From Massilia sp. W12 (GTDB lineage Bacteria > Pseudomonadota > Gammaproteobacteria > Burkholderiales > Burkholderiaceae_D): 64,000 bases of DNA. Below are positions 38,556-47,951 of the stretch, piece by piece. The translations under genes and the position numbers were made by a program. Location of the stretch: positions 2,294,001-2,358,000 of the forward strand of contig NZ_CP147776.1 in the NCBI RefSeq assembly GCF_037300705.1, read 5' to 3'. How positions within the stretch are numbered: the stretch's first letter is position 1; every line of letters begins with the position of its first letter. The notes beneath the pieces were generated by a model that saw nothing but the letters and a program-made list of their open reading frames with translations, did not search any database and was not told where the DNA came from.

Positions 38556-40358
38556 TCAGTGGCCATATTCATGCCCGTGCTCATGATGGCGCCCTTCATG
38601 CGCTTCAACGCAGACAAAGCTGGAGGCCAGATTCACATCGCCGGACTGATATTGCGGCCACTTGGGGAACTCACACAAGGGACGGCTGCGACCTGCGGTA
38701 GCCGGCATTCTGTCCTGGATAATCTGGTTTTCCGGACGCACCCCGTTTTCCACCCAGTTTTCCAGCATCGTCAATGCATCCATGGAGGCATTGAAGGCCG
38801 GGCCCATGGTGTGGCCATATCCCGGCACCTGCCAATACACCAGCGTGTCGCGGGTGGCGTGCGGGCCTAAGCCCTTGCGCACTGCTTTGTAATATTCGCT
38901 TGTGCCGCGCGCCGCGACCACGGTGTCAGCCAAGCCGTGCATCAAAATCATCTTGCCGCCGCGCGCGTGAAAGGCGCGCAGATCCGGTTTGGCATTGAGC
39001 AATAATGACAGCTCAGAAATACGCGGCAGATAGGCGCCGGGATGCTTGGGGTTGACCGTGGCGCCGATCAAGGCCGGATTTTGCGCCACAAAAAATTTCA
39101 TCCACTGGTCGTAAAACACGCTGTAAAAGGGCATGTCCGCATTTGCCTGCGTCATGCCGGGCGCTTGCAAATTCATGCCAAGCACGCGCGACAAGCTGCC
39201 AGCCGGCCCCACACCCAGATCACCGCCCCAGACATGCAAGCCGGGATAATGCCGCCCGCCGTTGGCCAGGGTGTAATGGAAATTGAAAGGGCGGCTCATG
39301 GTGCGCAGCACCGCAATATTCGCATCAGACAGGCAAGTGTTATCGCCGCTGTCTATACCGCCGGGGCAACGCAATGGCGCGCCATCCGGCTGGCCGTTAA
39401 CAGTAGCGGTTTGCGGATTGAACGAGGCTTCGCATGCGGCCACATTGCTGATCAAGCCATCCATCACGCCATCCAGGCCATCACAATGTTTGATCCCGGC
39501 ATCGCGCGCCAAGACCAATTTTTCCTGGCTCATATACGCCCCCGGCTTGGTCAGCGCGCGGCTGATTTCGCCAAACTTCAATTCCATTTCAACGATATTC
39601 CAGGCCGGCGCCATAACGAAAATGCCTTCAAATACTTCCGGCCAGCGTTGCGCCACAATCAAGGCCTCCCGCCCGCCATTCGATGCGCCCTGGAAATACA
39701 TGCGCTGCGACGCTTGCGCATAGCGCTGCATGATCAGATATTGCGCGGCGTCATGGGTTTTCTTTAACGCATCGCCAGCATAATTACGCAACATTTCAGG
39801 ATTGGTGGCAAACGAGCCATCGCGCGAGGCAAAGGTGTAGGGCGGTTTGGCGGTATGGCCGGAATCGCTGCCATAGGTGGCGTAACCGCGCGCCAGCGGA
39901 CTCGGATGCTCCGCCCCCGCGACGGACAGATTATTGACGCCGGAGGGAATATTCGCCAGCACGCCGTTGTAGCTGCCGCCGCCATACATCATACTTTTTT
40001 GATTCCAGGCAGTCGGCAGATTGAGTTGAAAGCGGATCGGCTCTGCAGTGCTGTCGAGCGGCATAATGCGGCCAATCACCTTGCATAATTCAAGCGGCGC
40101 CGGCAACGCGCCGAGCAATGGCGCGCCGGCAGGAATCAATTGCACCGATTCAATTGCGCCGCCATTCGTAGCCAGGGCCGCATCGCCGCCGCCAATTACG
40201 CTCGCAGGAATCGTCAGACCGGCCAATTCGGCACAGCTCAGCGGGCTGGCGCTGATGCTGGAAGTTGCTGCGCCCTGGGCCAAAGCGGGCATACTCAAGA
40301 ACAAACTGCTGCAAGCAAGCAGCGCTTCTAATATGCGATTTTTCTTAAACTCGATCAT
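38556..40358 (-). CDS. Tannase/feruloyl esterase family protein, His-rich tail
   Basis: An exported 600-residue alpha/beta hydrolase of the tannase/feruloyl esterase family. A signal peptide (ILEALLACSSLFLSMPALAQ) is followed by the catalytic domain with Ser226 (FQGASNGGREAL), an acidic residue in MHGLADTVV and a His in GYGHTMGPAF. The family's usual CS-D-HC pattern, in which a disulfide links the residues beside Ser and His, is absent: Ala precedes the Ser and Thr follows the His. The C-terminus is His-rich (HEGRHHEHGHEYGH) and may bind metal. ATG 40358 has AAGGA ahead. A paralogue lies immediately upstream. Confidence 0.85.
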   Translation of the reverse strand: MIEFKKNRILEALLACSSLFLSMPALAQGAATSSISASPLSCAELAGLTIPASVIGGGDAALATNGGAIESVQLIPAGAPLLGALPAPLELCKVIGRIMPLDSTAEPIRFQLNLPTAWNQKSMMYGGGSYNGVLANIPSGVNNLSVAGAEHPSPLARGYATYGSDSGHTAKPPYTFASRDGSFATNPEMLRNYAGDALKKTHDAAQYLIMQRYAQASQRMYFQGASNGGREALIVAQRWPEVFEGIFVMAPAWNIVEMELKFGEISRALTKPGAYMSQEKLVLARDAGIKHCDGLDGVMDGLISNVAACEASFNPQTATVNGQPDGAPLRCPGGIDSGDNTCLSDANIAVLRTMSRPFNFHYTLANGGRHYPGLHVWGGDLGVGPAGSLSRVLGMNLQAPGMTQANADMPFYSVFYDQWMKFFVAQNPALIGATVNPKHPGAYLPRISELSLLLNAKPDLRAFHARGGKMILMHGLADTVVAARGTSEYYKAVRKGLGPHATRDTLVYWQVPGYGHTMGPAFNASMDALTMLENWVENGVRPENQIIQDRMPATAGRSRPLCEFPKWPQYQSGDVNLASSFVCVEAHEGRHHEHGHEYGH

Positions 40359-40509
40359 AAAGCATTCCTTATTAAGCAAAGCTGATACAGGAAAACCAAG
40401 CCTGGATGGTCTGCTTTCAGACAGTGCAGCTTGGCGGCGAATGCATTCAAACGAGGCAGATTGTAGAGATCGAATTTCCTTGCGGCAACATAATTCATCT
40501 GTATAACAG

Positions 40510-40530
40510 GTTTTTTTATGCTTTTTTTAC
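40510..40530. repeat. T-rich motif shared with the other tannase gene, copy 1
   Basis: A 21-base stretch (GTTTTTTTATGC followed by seven T and A) recurs almost exactly at 42655-42675. Each copy lies upstream of one of the two tannase paralogues, so it may be a duplicated promoter or regulator site. Confidence 0.4.
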
Positions 40531-40553
40531 GAGGAACCAACGACACATGGGGG

Positions 40554-40586
40554 CGGCCTATGCCGCGCAAAGCGCAGCATAGGCCG
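40554..40586 (-). terminator. Hairpin behind the upstream tannase gene
   Basis: A 10-bp inverted repeat (CGGCCTATGC / GCATAGGCCG) lies about 22 bases downstream of the second tannase stop. No T-run follows. Confidence 0.4.
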
Positions 40587-40608
40587 TACAGCAACAGCCG
40601 GCGACAGC

Positions 40609-42435
40609 TTAATCATCGTCTTCTTCATCCTCATCGACACAGACAAAGCTGGCGGCCAGATTGATATCGCCGGCGCGGTATTGCGGCCATTTCGGATATT
40701 CGCACAGCGGACGGCTGCGACCTGCGGTGGCCGGCATTTTATCGTACACAATCTGATTCTCCGGACGCACACCGCTCTCCACCCAGCTCTCCAACATGCT
40801 CATCACATCCATGCCGGCATTGAAAGCCGGCCCGAGCGCATGGCCATAGCCGGGAATCTGCCAATACACAATGCTGTTGCGCGCAGTATGCCCGCCCAGA
40901 TTCTGACGCAGCATCTTGTACAGCGCCTTGGTGGCGCGTGGCGCAACCACAGAATCAGCCAAGCCTTGCGCCATGATCAGCTTGCCGCCACGCGCGGCAA
41001 AGGCGCGCAGATCCGGCTTGGCGTCCAGTAAATCGGAGAGCGCCTGGATTCTGCTTTGATATACGCCGGGCTGCGCCGGGTCCACCGTGGCGCCGATCAG
41101 CCCTGGATTGGCGCTGACAAAGTACTTGATCCACTGATCATAAAACACACTGCTGAAAGGCATATCCGGACTGATTGCGCTCATGCTTGGGGCTTGCAGA
41201 TTCAAGCCTAAAATGCGTTGCAGGCTGCCCGCCGGCCCCACGCCCAGGTCTGCCCCCCACACATGGTAGCCGGGATAGCTTTTCTCCCCGCTCGCCAGCC
41301 GGTAGTGAAATTTGAAGGTTTTCTTCATAGTTTTCAAATAGTCGATATTGGCGTCGGACAAACAACTGTCATCGCCGCTGTCAACCCCGCCGGGGCAGCG
41401 TAATGGCGGGCCGCCGGCCAGACCATTGGTGCTGGCGGTAGCGGGATTGAAACTGTCTTCGCAAGCTTTGACATGACTGATCACGCCATCAGTTGCGCCA
41501 TCCAGCGCATCACAATGCAGGATCGCCGCATCGCGCGCCAAGCTCAGTTTGGCCTGGCTCATATACACCCCGCTTTGCGTCAGAGCGCGGCTGAGCTGAC
41601 CGAATTTCAAATCCAGCGCCACCGTATTCCAGCCCGGCGCCAGGACGATCAAACCATCAAAATCCTGCGGCCAGCGCTGCGCCACAATCAATGCTTCGCG
41701 GCCACCGGTGGAGGCGCCTTGAAAATACATGCGCAATGGCGCTTGCGCATAGCGCAACTGAATCAGATAACGCGCCGCATCATGAGTTTTTTTCAGTGCA
41801 TCGCCGGCATAATTGCGCAATTTTTCCGGATGCAGGGCAAATGAACCATCGCGACCGGCGAATGTGTATGGCGAGGCGGAAGTGTGGCCGGAATCGCTGC
41901 CGAAGGTGGCGTAACCGCGCGCCAGCGGCGACGCATCCGCGCTGCCCGCCATGGCGATATTGTTGACGCCTGAGGGAATATTGGCCAGCACGCCGTTATA
42001 GCCGCCGCCGCCATACATCATGGCTTTTTGATTCCATGCGGTGGGTAAATTGAGCTGGAAGCGGATCGGTTCAGCGCTGCTGTCCAAGGGGGCGATGCGG
42101 CCAATCACCTTGCATAATTCCAGCGGGGCCGGCAACGCCCCCAGCAGTGGCGCACCTGCGGGAATCAATTGCACCGATTCAATTGTGGCGCCATTGGTGG
42201 CCAGACTGGCGTCGCCTGTGCCAATCACCGACGCCGGCACTGTCTGGCTGGCCATCTCTGCGCATGTCAGCGGCATCGGGCTGATGCTATTGCCGCCCCC
42301 CTGCTGGCTGCCGGAAAAAAGCCTGACGTTCTTGCCAGGTTCTGAGGAATCCTGCCCGCCGCCGCAAGCGCTTAACAGAAAACCCGTGCTGCACAGCAGT
42401 GCCTGCAGCATATTCTTGTTTATTGTTTTCATCAT
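40609..42435 (-). CDS. Tannase/feruloyl esterase family lipoprotein
   Basis: A 608-residue paralogue of the neighbouring esterase, with long identical stretches between them (e.g. SVQLIPAGAPLLGALPAP). The N-terminus is a lipoprotein signal with lipobox LSAC (Cys24) followed by GGGQDSS, so the enzyme is probably anchored to a membrane. Catalytic Ser242 lies in FQGASTGGREAL, the acidic residue in QGLADSVV and the His in GYGHALGPAF. As in the paralogue, both cysteines of the family's CS-D-HC pair are missing. The C-terminus is acidic (VDEDEEDDD) instead of His-rich. ATG 42435 or 42432, behind AAGG. Confidence 0.85.
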   Translation of the reverse strand: MMKTINKNMLQALLCSTGFLLSACGGGQDSSEPGKNVRLFSGSQQGGGNSISPMPLTCAEMASQTVPASVIGTGDASLATNGATIESVQLIPAGAPLLGALPAPLELCKVIGRIAPLDSSAEPIRFQLNLPTAWNQKAMMYGGGGYNGVLANIPSGVNNIAMAGSADASPLARGYATFGSDSGHTSASPYTFAGRDGSFALHPEKLRNYAGDALKKTHDAARYLIQLRYAQAPLRMYFQGASTGGREALIVAQRWPQDFDGLIVLAPGWNTVALDLKFGQLSRALTQSGVYMSQAKLSLARDAAILHCDALDGATDGVISHVKACEDSFNPATASTNGLAGGPPLRCPGGVDSGDDSCLSDANIDYLKTMKKTFKFHYRLASGEKSYPGYHVWGADLGVGPAGSLQRILGLNLQAPSMSAISPDMPFSSVFYDQWIKYFVSANPGLIGATVDPAQPGVYQSRIQALSDLLDAKPDLRAFAARGGKLIMAQGLADSVVAPRATKALYKMLRQNLGGHTARNSIVYWQIPGYGHALGPAFNAGMDVMSMLESWVESGVRPENQIVYDKMPATAGRSRPLCEYPKWPQYRAGDINLAASFVCVDEDEEDDD

Positions 42436-42828
42436 GACACCTTTTTCTTGTTGTTTGCGTGCATTGCTGAATGCCGGCGTCACAGACCTGGCTGTGTGTG
42501 CCTGTGCGCGGCTGTACGACATGTGTGCTTACCCCACCTCCATAGAGAAAAAATCAATGTTTTTGATTTTGATTGCCAATTAAACAATCAAACCGCCCAT
42601 GAGCATTCTTGTACACAAGTTTCCATTGGGCAATGTTTATTTTTAACGCAGCAAGTTTTTTTATGCATTTTTTATCCAACGTGCAGCTTGTGCAGCGGCG
42701 TGACTTTTTACGCGATAAGTGAGTGCGCGCGCTTGCCACTGCGGAGTGATGGCTATACCATCTGCAAAGCACATTGTCTGAACCTGAGTCGGCAAGCCGC
42801 TATTGATAAGTCAATACATGAGGCATGC
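42436..42828. other. Divergent intergenic region (about 390 bases)
   Basis: No gene is supported. The region is AT-richer than its surroundings. It holds the T-rich motif shared with the other tannase gene (42655-42675) and must contain the promoters of the leftward tannase gene and the rightward histidine kinase gene. Confidence 0.5.
42655..42675. repeat. T-rich motif shared with the other tannase gene, copy 2
   Basis: Partner of the motif at 40510-40530, differing at the base after ATGC (A for T) and at the last base. It lies about 220 bases ahead of its tannase gene. Confidence 0.4.
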
Positions 42829-45477
42829 ATGAGTTTGTCCCATCCGATGCGACTGATGTATTACCTGCCAGCCTTGCTGGCGCTGGGCGTGGCCTATATG
42901 GCGCTGGGCTGGTTGGCGCGCTGGCTGGCGATTCCGCCCGGATTTGCCATGGCGATTTTTCCGCCGGCAGGCTTGGCCTTGGGCGCTGCTTTATGCTTTG
43001 GCTGGCGCATTCTGCCGGGCATCGGTCTTGGCTCCTTACTGTTAAACCTCTCGATCAGCAGCAATTTCCAGATCAGCAGCGAAAATTTATTGCTCTCGCT
43101 GTGCATCGCCTGCGGCGCCATGTTGCAGGCCGGCCTCAGCGCCGGCTTGATGCGGCGCTTTCATTCATACCCGTCGGCCTTGGATAACAATCGCAGTATT
43201 TTGTTGTTCATGTCCCTGGCTGTGCTGGGCTGCTGCATCAACGCCACATGCGGAATCACCGCATTGTGGCTGTTTGGCAAAATCAATCAAACCGAATTAC
43301 TGCGCAACTTGCTGACCTGGTGGTTTGGCGACGCCTTGGGCGTGCTGACCATCACCCCGGTGTTTTTGACCCTGTTTGGCCAGCCGCAGGCAATCTGGCG
43401 CGCACGCCGCTTTAATTTGCTGACCCCTTTGCTGGCCACCTTGCTGATGGTGGTTTTGAGTTACGCACTGGTGCGCGAATGGGAACAAAAGCGCATGCAA
43501 ACCGAATTTCAAGATCGCGCGCAAAGGCTGGTGACGAGCTTGCAAGCGCGGCTGGATTATTTTATCGACTTGCAAAAGAGCGTGGTGTCCCTGTTTGGGG
43601 CGGTGAGTGAAGTCAGTCCGCAACAATTCAATCATTTTGTGGCGCAACCGATCAGCAATTACGCCGCCTTGCAAGTAATTGCCTGGGCCCCGCATCTGCC
43701 GCATGCCAGGCGGGCTGAATTTGAAAGCAAGCTCGAAGGCGGGCGCAGCCTGCAAAGCCTCGATCCGGCCACCCTCAGCGTGCGCTTGCGCGAAGAGCAG
43801 GACGAATATTTCCCGGTGCAATACGCCGCGCCCTTACTGGACAACACCAATCTGCCTGGACTGGATTTAAGCGCCCATGCCCAGCTGCGTCAGGCGATTG
43901 CCGACGCGCGCAATGTCGGCCTGCCCAATGCGGTGATCGCCAACAGCGTCTTGCCGGGGCATCCGGGACAGATTTACGCCTGCCTGATTTCGCCAGTGTT
44001 TGACAGTAAAACGGTGGGCATGAGTGTGGCCGAGCGGCGGCGCGCGATACAAGGCGTGGTGCTGAGCATTTTGCAGCTCAGTGAAGTGCTGGAACACATC
44101 CTGGGCGAACATGACCGGCAGGCGATTTTAGTGCGCTTTGGCGACGCCTCGCGCCAGGGCCATTTGCAGGTGTTTTACGATTCCATCATACGCGAGCCGG
44201 ATAACCGCGCGCAGAGTCAGGAATTCAGCCTTGATATGGGCGGACGCGAATTGCGCATCCAAATCAAGCCCACCCGCGCCTATCAGGAGCGGCAACAGGC
44301 TTGGGTTTCCTGGGGCACGCTGGTCGGCGGCATGTTGTTTGCCAGCATTGTCGGCATGTATCTTTTGATAGTCTCGGGCCGTTCATGGAGTATCGAAAGC
44401 CTGGTGCAGCAACGCACCATGGATTTGCACGCCAGCGAACAACGCCTGCATCTGGTGCTTGACTATGCCGTGGATGGCATTTTGAGCGTGGACACGCATG
44501 GCCGCATCCAACTCGCCAATCGCGGCATCTGCCGCATGCTGGGATTTTCGGCGGACGCCTTGCAGCAGCAAAATTTCTCCAGCCTGTTTTTCCCCGAAGG
44601 GCGCAGCATCAGCCTGTTTGAGCTGGCGCTGAAAAAGCACCCCACTGAAGTGATGGGGCGGCGCTATGACAATGTGCGGGTGGCGTTGGAGCTTTCGGTG
44701 GCGCGGGTGAGCGAATCGGAAGAAGCGCTGTTCATTGTGATCGTGCACGACTTGAGCGAGCGCAAACGGGTGGAGCAACTCAAAGCCGATTTCGTCTCAG
44801 CGGTGTCGCATGAATTGCGTACTCCCTTGACCTCAATTCGCGGCTCGCTGGGCTTGTTGTGCGGCGGCGTGGGAGGGCAATTGCCGGATCAGGCGGCCAA
44901 GCTTTTGCGCCTGGCCAACGACAATGCCGAGCGTCTTGCGCTGTTGATCAATGATTTGCTGGACTTTGAAAAACTGGAATACGGCGGCTTGCAGTTTTTA
45001 CGCGAAAAAAATGATTTGCGCGATATCTTGCAACAGGCCATAGAAAACAACCTGGGCTTTGCACAAAAATTCAATGTGCATTTGCAGCTGGAACAATTAC
45101 CCGCCGCGCCGGTGACAGTGCTGCTTGATCGCAGCAGAATGTTGCAGGTGATGGGCAATCTGCTCTCAAATGCGATTAAATTTTCGCCCGCCAATGGCAA
45201 GGTGGAAATCGGCTTGATTATGAAAGAAGGCAGCGTCAGCGTCTTTGTGCAAGATCATGGCGACGGCATTTCCGATTCCTATAAAGAACGTGTCTTTGAA
45301 AAATTCAGTCAGGCAGACAGCTCAGTGACACGTAAATACGCCGGCACCGGCTTGGGCCTGTCACTGACCAAGATGATGGTTGAAAAAATGGACGGCGAGA
45401 TCGGTTTTGACAGTATCGAGGGACAGGGCGCAACTTTCTATGTCACCTTGCCGACAGTTGCGGCAGAGCGGGAGTAA
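42829..45477 (+). CDS. MASE1-CHASE-PAS hybrid-input sensor histidine kinase
   Basis: An 882-residue membrane kinase. Residues 1 to about 225 hold eight or so hydrophobic helices with the MASE1 pattern ([38 protein letters not shown]). A periplasmic CHASE domain spans about 240-480 ([18 protein letters not shown] is typical), followed by another helix, a PAS domain about 540-640 ([21 protein letters not shown]), HisKA with His661 ([10 protein letters not shown]) and HATPase ([29 protein letters not shown]). There is no receiver domain. The downstream binding-protein gene starts three bases after the stop, so the two are co-transcribed. The regulator partner is not in view. Confidence 0.88.
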   Translation: MSLSHPMRLMYYLPALLALGVAYMALGWLARWLAIPPGFAMAIFPPAGLALGAALCFGWRILPGIGLGSLLLNLSISSNFQISSENLLLSLCIACGAMLQAGLSAGLMRRFHSYPSALDNNRSILLFMSLAVLGCCINATCGITALWLFGKINQTELLRNLLTWWFGDALGVLTITPVFLTLFGQPQAIWRARRFNLLTPLLATLLMVVLSYALVREWEQKRMQTEFQDRAQRLVTSLQARLDYFIDLQKSVVSLFGAVSEVSPQQFNHFVAQPISNYAALQVIAWAPHLPHARRAEFESKLEGGRSLQSLDPATLSVRLREEQDEYFPVQYAAPLLDNTNLPGLDLSAHAQLRQAIADARNVGLPNAVIANSVLPGHPGQIYACLISPVFDSKTVGMSVAERRRAIQGVVLSILQLSEVLEHILGEHDRQAILVRFGDASRQGHLQVFYDSIIREPDNRAQSQEFSLDMGGRELRIQIKPTRAYQERQQAWVSWGTLVGGMLFASIVGMYLLIVSGRSWSIESLVQQRTMDLHASEQRLHLVLDYAVDGILSVDTHGRIQLANRGICRMLGFSADALQQQNFSSLFFPEGRSISLFELALKKHPTEVMGRRYDNVRVALELSVARVSESEEALFIVIVHDLSERKRVEQLKADFVSAVSHELRTPLTSIRGSLGLLCGGVGGQLPDQAAKLLRLANDNAERLALLINDLLDFEKLEYGGLQFLREKNDLRDILQQAIENNLGFAQKFNVHLQLEQLPAAPVTVLLDRSRMLQVMGNLLSNAIKFSPANGKVEIGLIMKEGSVSVFVQDHGDGISDSYKERVFEKFSQADSSVTRKYAGTGLGLSLTKMMVEKMDGEIGFDSIEGQGATFYVTLPTVAAERE

Positions 45478-45480
45478 GCA

Positions 45481-46242
45481 ATGCAAACCTCAGCGTTTTT
45501 TTCCAGGCGGGATTGGTGCGCAAGCCTCGCTGCAATGCTCAGCTGCGCCATCTGCAGCGCCACGCCGCAGGCCAGCCCGAAGGCGAGCAGCGTGACCCTG
45601 CTTTACAATGAAAGGCCGCCGTATCTGGTGACCAATGCTGACGGCTCAGCCTCCGGCCTGACCGGCACGCCAGCCGCGCGCGCCTTCACCAGCGCAGGGA
45701 TTTCTTTTGTGTGGGAAATCCTGTCCACCGACCGGCAAATACAAAGCTTGCGCAAAAACGCCAGTCAAAGCTGCGCCATCGGCTGGTTTCACAAGCCGGA
45801 TAGAGAGGTATTCGCCAAATTCACCAAGGCGATTTATCGCGACCAGCCCTTTGTCGTGATCGCCAACCGCCAAATGCGCTTGGAAGCCGGGGCCAAATTG
45901 ATCAATGTCTTGAGCGACCGGCGTCACCGCGTTCTGCTGAAAAACGGATTTTCGTATGGTGATATCGACGAGATGATGAGTAAAGCGCAGCCCAATCTGG
46001 TGTATTCCAATGGCGAAGTATTGGAAATGTTGCAAATGCTTAAAGGCAATCGCGCGGATATGATGTTCGCCGCCAGAGAAGAGGCGGAATATCTGGTGCG
46101 CCAGGCCGGCTTTAACGCCGATGATTTTCAGATTTTGCAATTTCCCGATAGTCCGCCCGGCAAGACCCGCCACATCATGTGCAGCAAATCTGTGCCGGAC
46201 GAAACTATCAAACGCTTAAATGCGGCGATTCAGATGGAGTAG
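45481..46242 (+). CDS. Periplasmic substrate-binding-like protein (SBP_bac_3 type)
   Basis: A 253-residue solute-binding-like protein. The N-terminus has SRRDW ahead of a hydrophobic segment (CASLAAMLSCAICSA), which could be a Tat or Sec signal. The mature part follows the family 3 pattern: LLYNERPPYLVTNADGSASGLTGTP, then AIGWFHKPDREVFAKFTKAIYRDQP and NVLSDRRHRVLLKNGFSYG. There are no transporter genes nearby. Directly linked to the CHASE histidine kinase, it more likely delivers a ligand signal to that kinase than feeds a transporter. Confidence 0.75.
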   Translation: MQTSAFFSRRDWCASLAAMLSCAICSATPQASPKASSVTLLYNERPPYLVTNADGSASGLTGTPAARAFTSAGISFVWEILSTDRQIQSLRKNASQSCAIGWFHKPDREVFAKFTKAIYRDQPFVVIANRQMRLEAGAKLINVLSDRRHRVLLKNGFSYGDIDEMMSKAQPNLVYSNGEVLEMLQMLKGNRADMMFAAREEAEYLVRQAGFNADDFQILQFPDSPPGKTRHIMCSKSVPDETIKRLNAAIQME

Positions 46243-46245
46243 GGC

Positions 46246-46908
46246 TTACTCCTTGCCGAACAACCAAGTTCCCAACAGCGCCGCCAGGGCGCCGCCGGCT
46301 AACTGCGCCAGCATGAAAGCCGGCACATCGAGTAGGCGGATATTGACAAACGTGTCGGTGAACGCGCGCGCCAGGGTGGCGGCTGGATTGGCGAATGAGG
46401 TCGAAGCGGTAAACCAATATGCGGCGCAAATATACAAGCCGACTGCATACGGAATCGCCTCAGGCCGATTGCGCTTCAAGCCGATAATGCAAAGCAGCAA
46501 ACCAAAGCTGGCCACCACCTCGGCAAACCACAGTCCGCCGCCGCTGCGCACCTGCACCCCGGAACTGATGAGCGGCAAATCAAACATCGCGTGCGCCGCA
46601 GCGATGCCCAGCACCGCGCCAGCGCATTGCGCCACGATATAGCCCGGCAAAAGACGCGGCGCCAACTCGCCGCGCCAGGCGAAATACAGCGACACCATGG
46701 GATTGAAATGGGCGCCTGACAGCGGGCCGAACAACATAATCAACACCACCAGGCCGCAGCCGGTGGCAATCGCATTGGCCAGCAGCGCCAAGGCGATATT
46801 GCCGCCGGCCAGGCGCATCGCCATGATGCCGGAACCGGCCACCACCGCCAGCAGCAAAGCGCTGCCGAGGGCTTCAGCCAGCAAAGCGCGCGCATTGCTC
46901 TGACTCAT
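46246..46908 (-). CDS. aqpS: Aquaglyceroporin of the arsenic operon (AqpS-like)
   Basis: A 220-residue channel with six hydrophobic helices and the two half-helix loops of the MIP family. The first loop reads HFNPM (normally NPA), the second FANPA. In Sinorhizobium the AqpS channel in an ars operon lets arsenite from ArsC flow out down its gradient. Here it overlaps the end of arsC by four bases (ATGA), and no ArsB or Acr3 pump is present, which supports that role. The symbol follows function by context and is not certain. Confidence 0.8.
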   Translation of the reverse strand: MSQSNARALLAEALGSALLLAVVAGSGIMAMRLAGGNIALALLANAIATGCGLVVLIMLFGPLSGAHFNPMVSLYFAWRGELAPRLLPGYIVAQCAGAVLGIAAAHAMFDLPLISSGVQVRSGGGLWFAEVVASFGLLLCIIGLKRNRPEAIPYAVGLYICAAYWFTASTSFANPAATLARAFTDTFVNIRLLDVPAFMLAQLAGGALAALLGTWLFGKE

Positions 46909-47411
46909 GCCACAGACTCCGCAGCCGGGGTTTGTTGCGCCAATTGACGTAAAGCCAGCTGGCGCGCCGGCGCATCCATTTGCTCCAGCGGCAAGGCCAG
47001 CATGGCGCGAATGCGCGCTTCGATTTGCGCACTGATTGCGGCAAACGCCACAGCCTGCTGCGCCGGGTCAGCGGCGGCCGGGTCCTCAAAACCCCAATGT
47101 GCGGAGACCGGGCTGCCCGGCCACAGCGGACAGGTTTCGCCTGCCGCATTGGAACACACCGTGATCACAATATCCATTTGCGGCGCTGTCGGCTCAGCAA
47201 ACTCCAGCCATGATTTGCTGCGCCAGGGGTGTGTCGCCAACTGCGGCGCGAATCGGGCGATTTGCGCCAGCGCTTGTGGATGCGGCTGCCCGGCCGGTTT
47301 GCTGCCGGCTGAAAACGCCTGAAAACGGCCCGCACCCAGATGCGCAAGCCATGCTTCGGCCATGATGCTGCGCGCCGAATTGCCGGTGCATAAAATCAAA
47401 ACATTCAACAT
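46905..47411 (-). CDS. arsC: Arsenate reductase (low-molecular-weight phosphatase fold)
   Basis: Reduces arsenate to arsenite. The 168-residue protein opens with the P-loop CTGNSARS (Cx5R) in MLNVLILCTGNSARSIMAEAWL, as in thioredoxin- or glutaredoxin-linked ArsC and protein tyrosine phosphatases. The acid Asp is in EDPAAADPAQQ, and VCSNAAGETCPLWPG carries the redox Cys pair region. ATG 47411 has AGGAG five bases upstream. Third gene of the arsR-arsI-arsC-aqpS unit. Confidence 0.9.
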   Translation of the reverse strand: MLNVLILCTGNSARSIMAEAWLAHLGAGRFQAFSAGSKPAGQPHPQALAQIARFAPQLATHPWRSKSWLEFAEPTAPQMDIVITVCSNAAGETCPLWPGSPVSAHWGFEDPAAADPAQQAVAFAAISAQIEARIRAMLALPLEQMDAPARQLALRQLAQQTPAAESVA

Positions 47412-47432
47412 ACTCACTCCTGATGGGAAAAA

Positions 47433-47951
47433 TTAACAACACTGACTGCCCGGCGCGCAGCAAGCTGCTGCCTTGGCTTTGGCCAACTCATCAATACGCA
47501 TTTTGGGCTTGGGCGGCGCACAGCAGGCGCCGGCCTGCGCGCTTTCTTCGGTTTGTCCCTGTGGCGCATGGTTTTCGCCCCATACCGGAATATTGCCCAG
47601 GGTGTGGAAGGCTTCCCAGGGAATGCCAGCCGGGTCATGCACCCAATATTTATCCGATTGCGCATAACAGCATTGCGCATCGGCTTCTTCAATCACTTCC
47701 TGCTCCAGCCCGCGCAAGCGCGCGCCCAGCTCGCACAATTCGGCGGCATTTTCCGTTTGCATACCGAGATGATTCAAACCAGGGGCCACGCCGGGACGGG
47801 TGGAAATAGCGAAATTGACCTTGGGATCTTCCAGCATCCACTTGGCGTAATCCTCTTTTTGCACGCTGGGCTGGCTGCCGAACATCTGACTGTAAAAACG
47901 GATAGACGCGGCCAGATCATCGGTCGAGATATGGATATGCATGCGTTTCAT
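47433..47951 (-). CDS. arsI: ArsI/CadI family metalloenzyme (C-As lyase-like)
   Basis: A 172-residue vicinal-oxygen-chelate (glyoxalase-fold) protein. ArsI cleaves carbon-arsenic bonds of trivalent organoarsenicals. The metal ligands match that enzyme: His near residue 5-7 (MKRMHIHIS), His61 (GLNHLGMQ) and Glu113 (PWEAFHT). The arsenical-binding vicinal Cys pair is C94-C95 (QCCYAQSDKYWVHDP). A Cys-rich tail (GACCAPPK, AACCAPGSQCC) adds further thiols. ATG 47951 overlaps the arsR stop by four bases. CadI-type cadmium binding is the alternative. Confidence 0.85.
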   Translation of the reverse strand: MKRMHIHISTDDLAASIRFYSQMFGSQPSVQKEDYAKWMLEDPKVNFAISTRPGVAPGLNHLGMQTENAAELCELGARLRGLEQEVIEEADAQCCYAQSDKYWVHDPAGIPWEAFHTLGNIPVWGENHAPQGQTEESAQAGACCAPPKPKMRIDELAKAKAAACCAPGSQCC

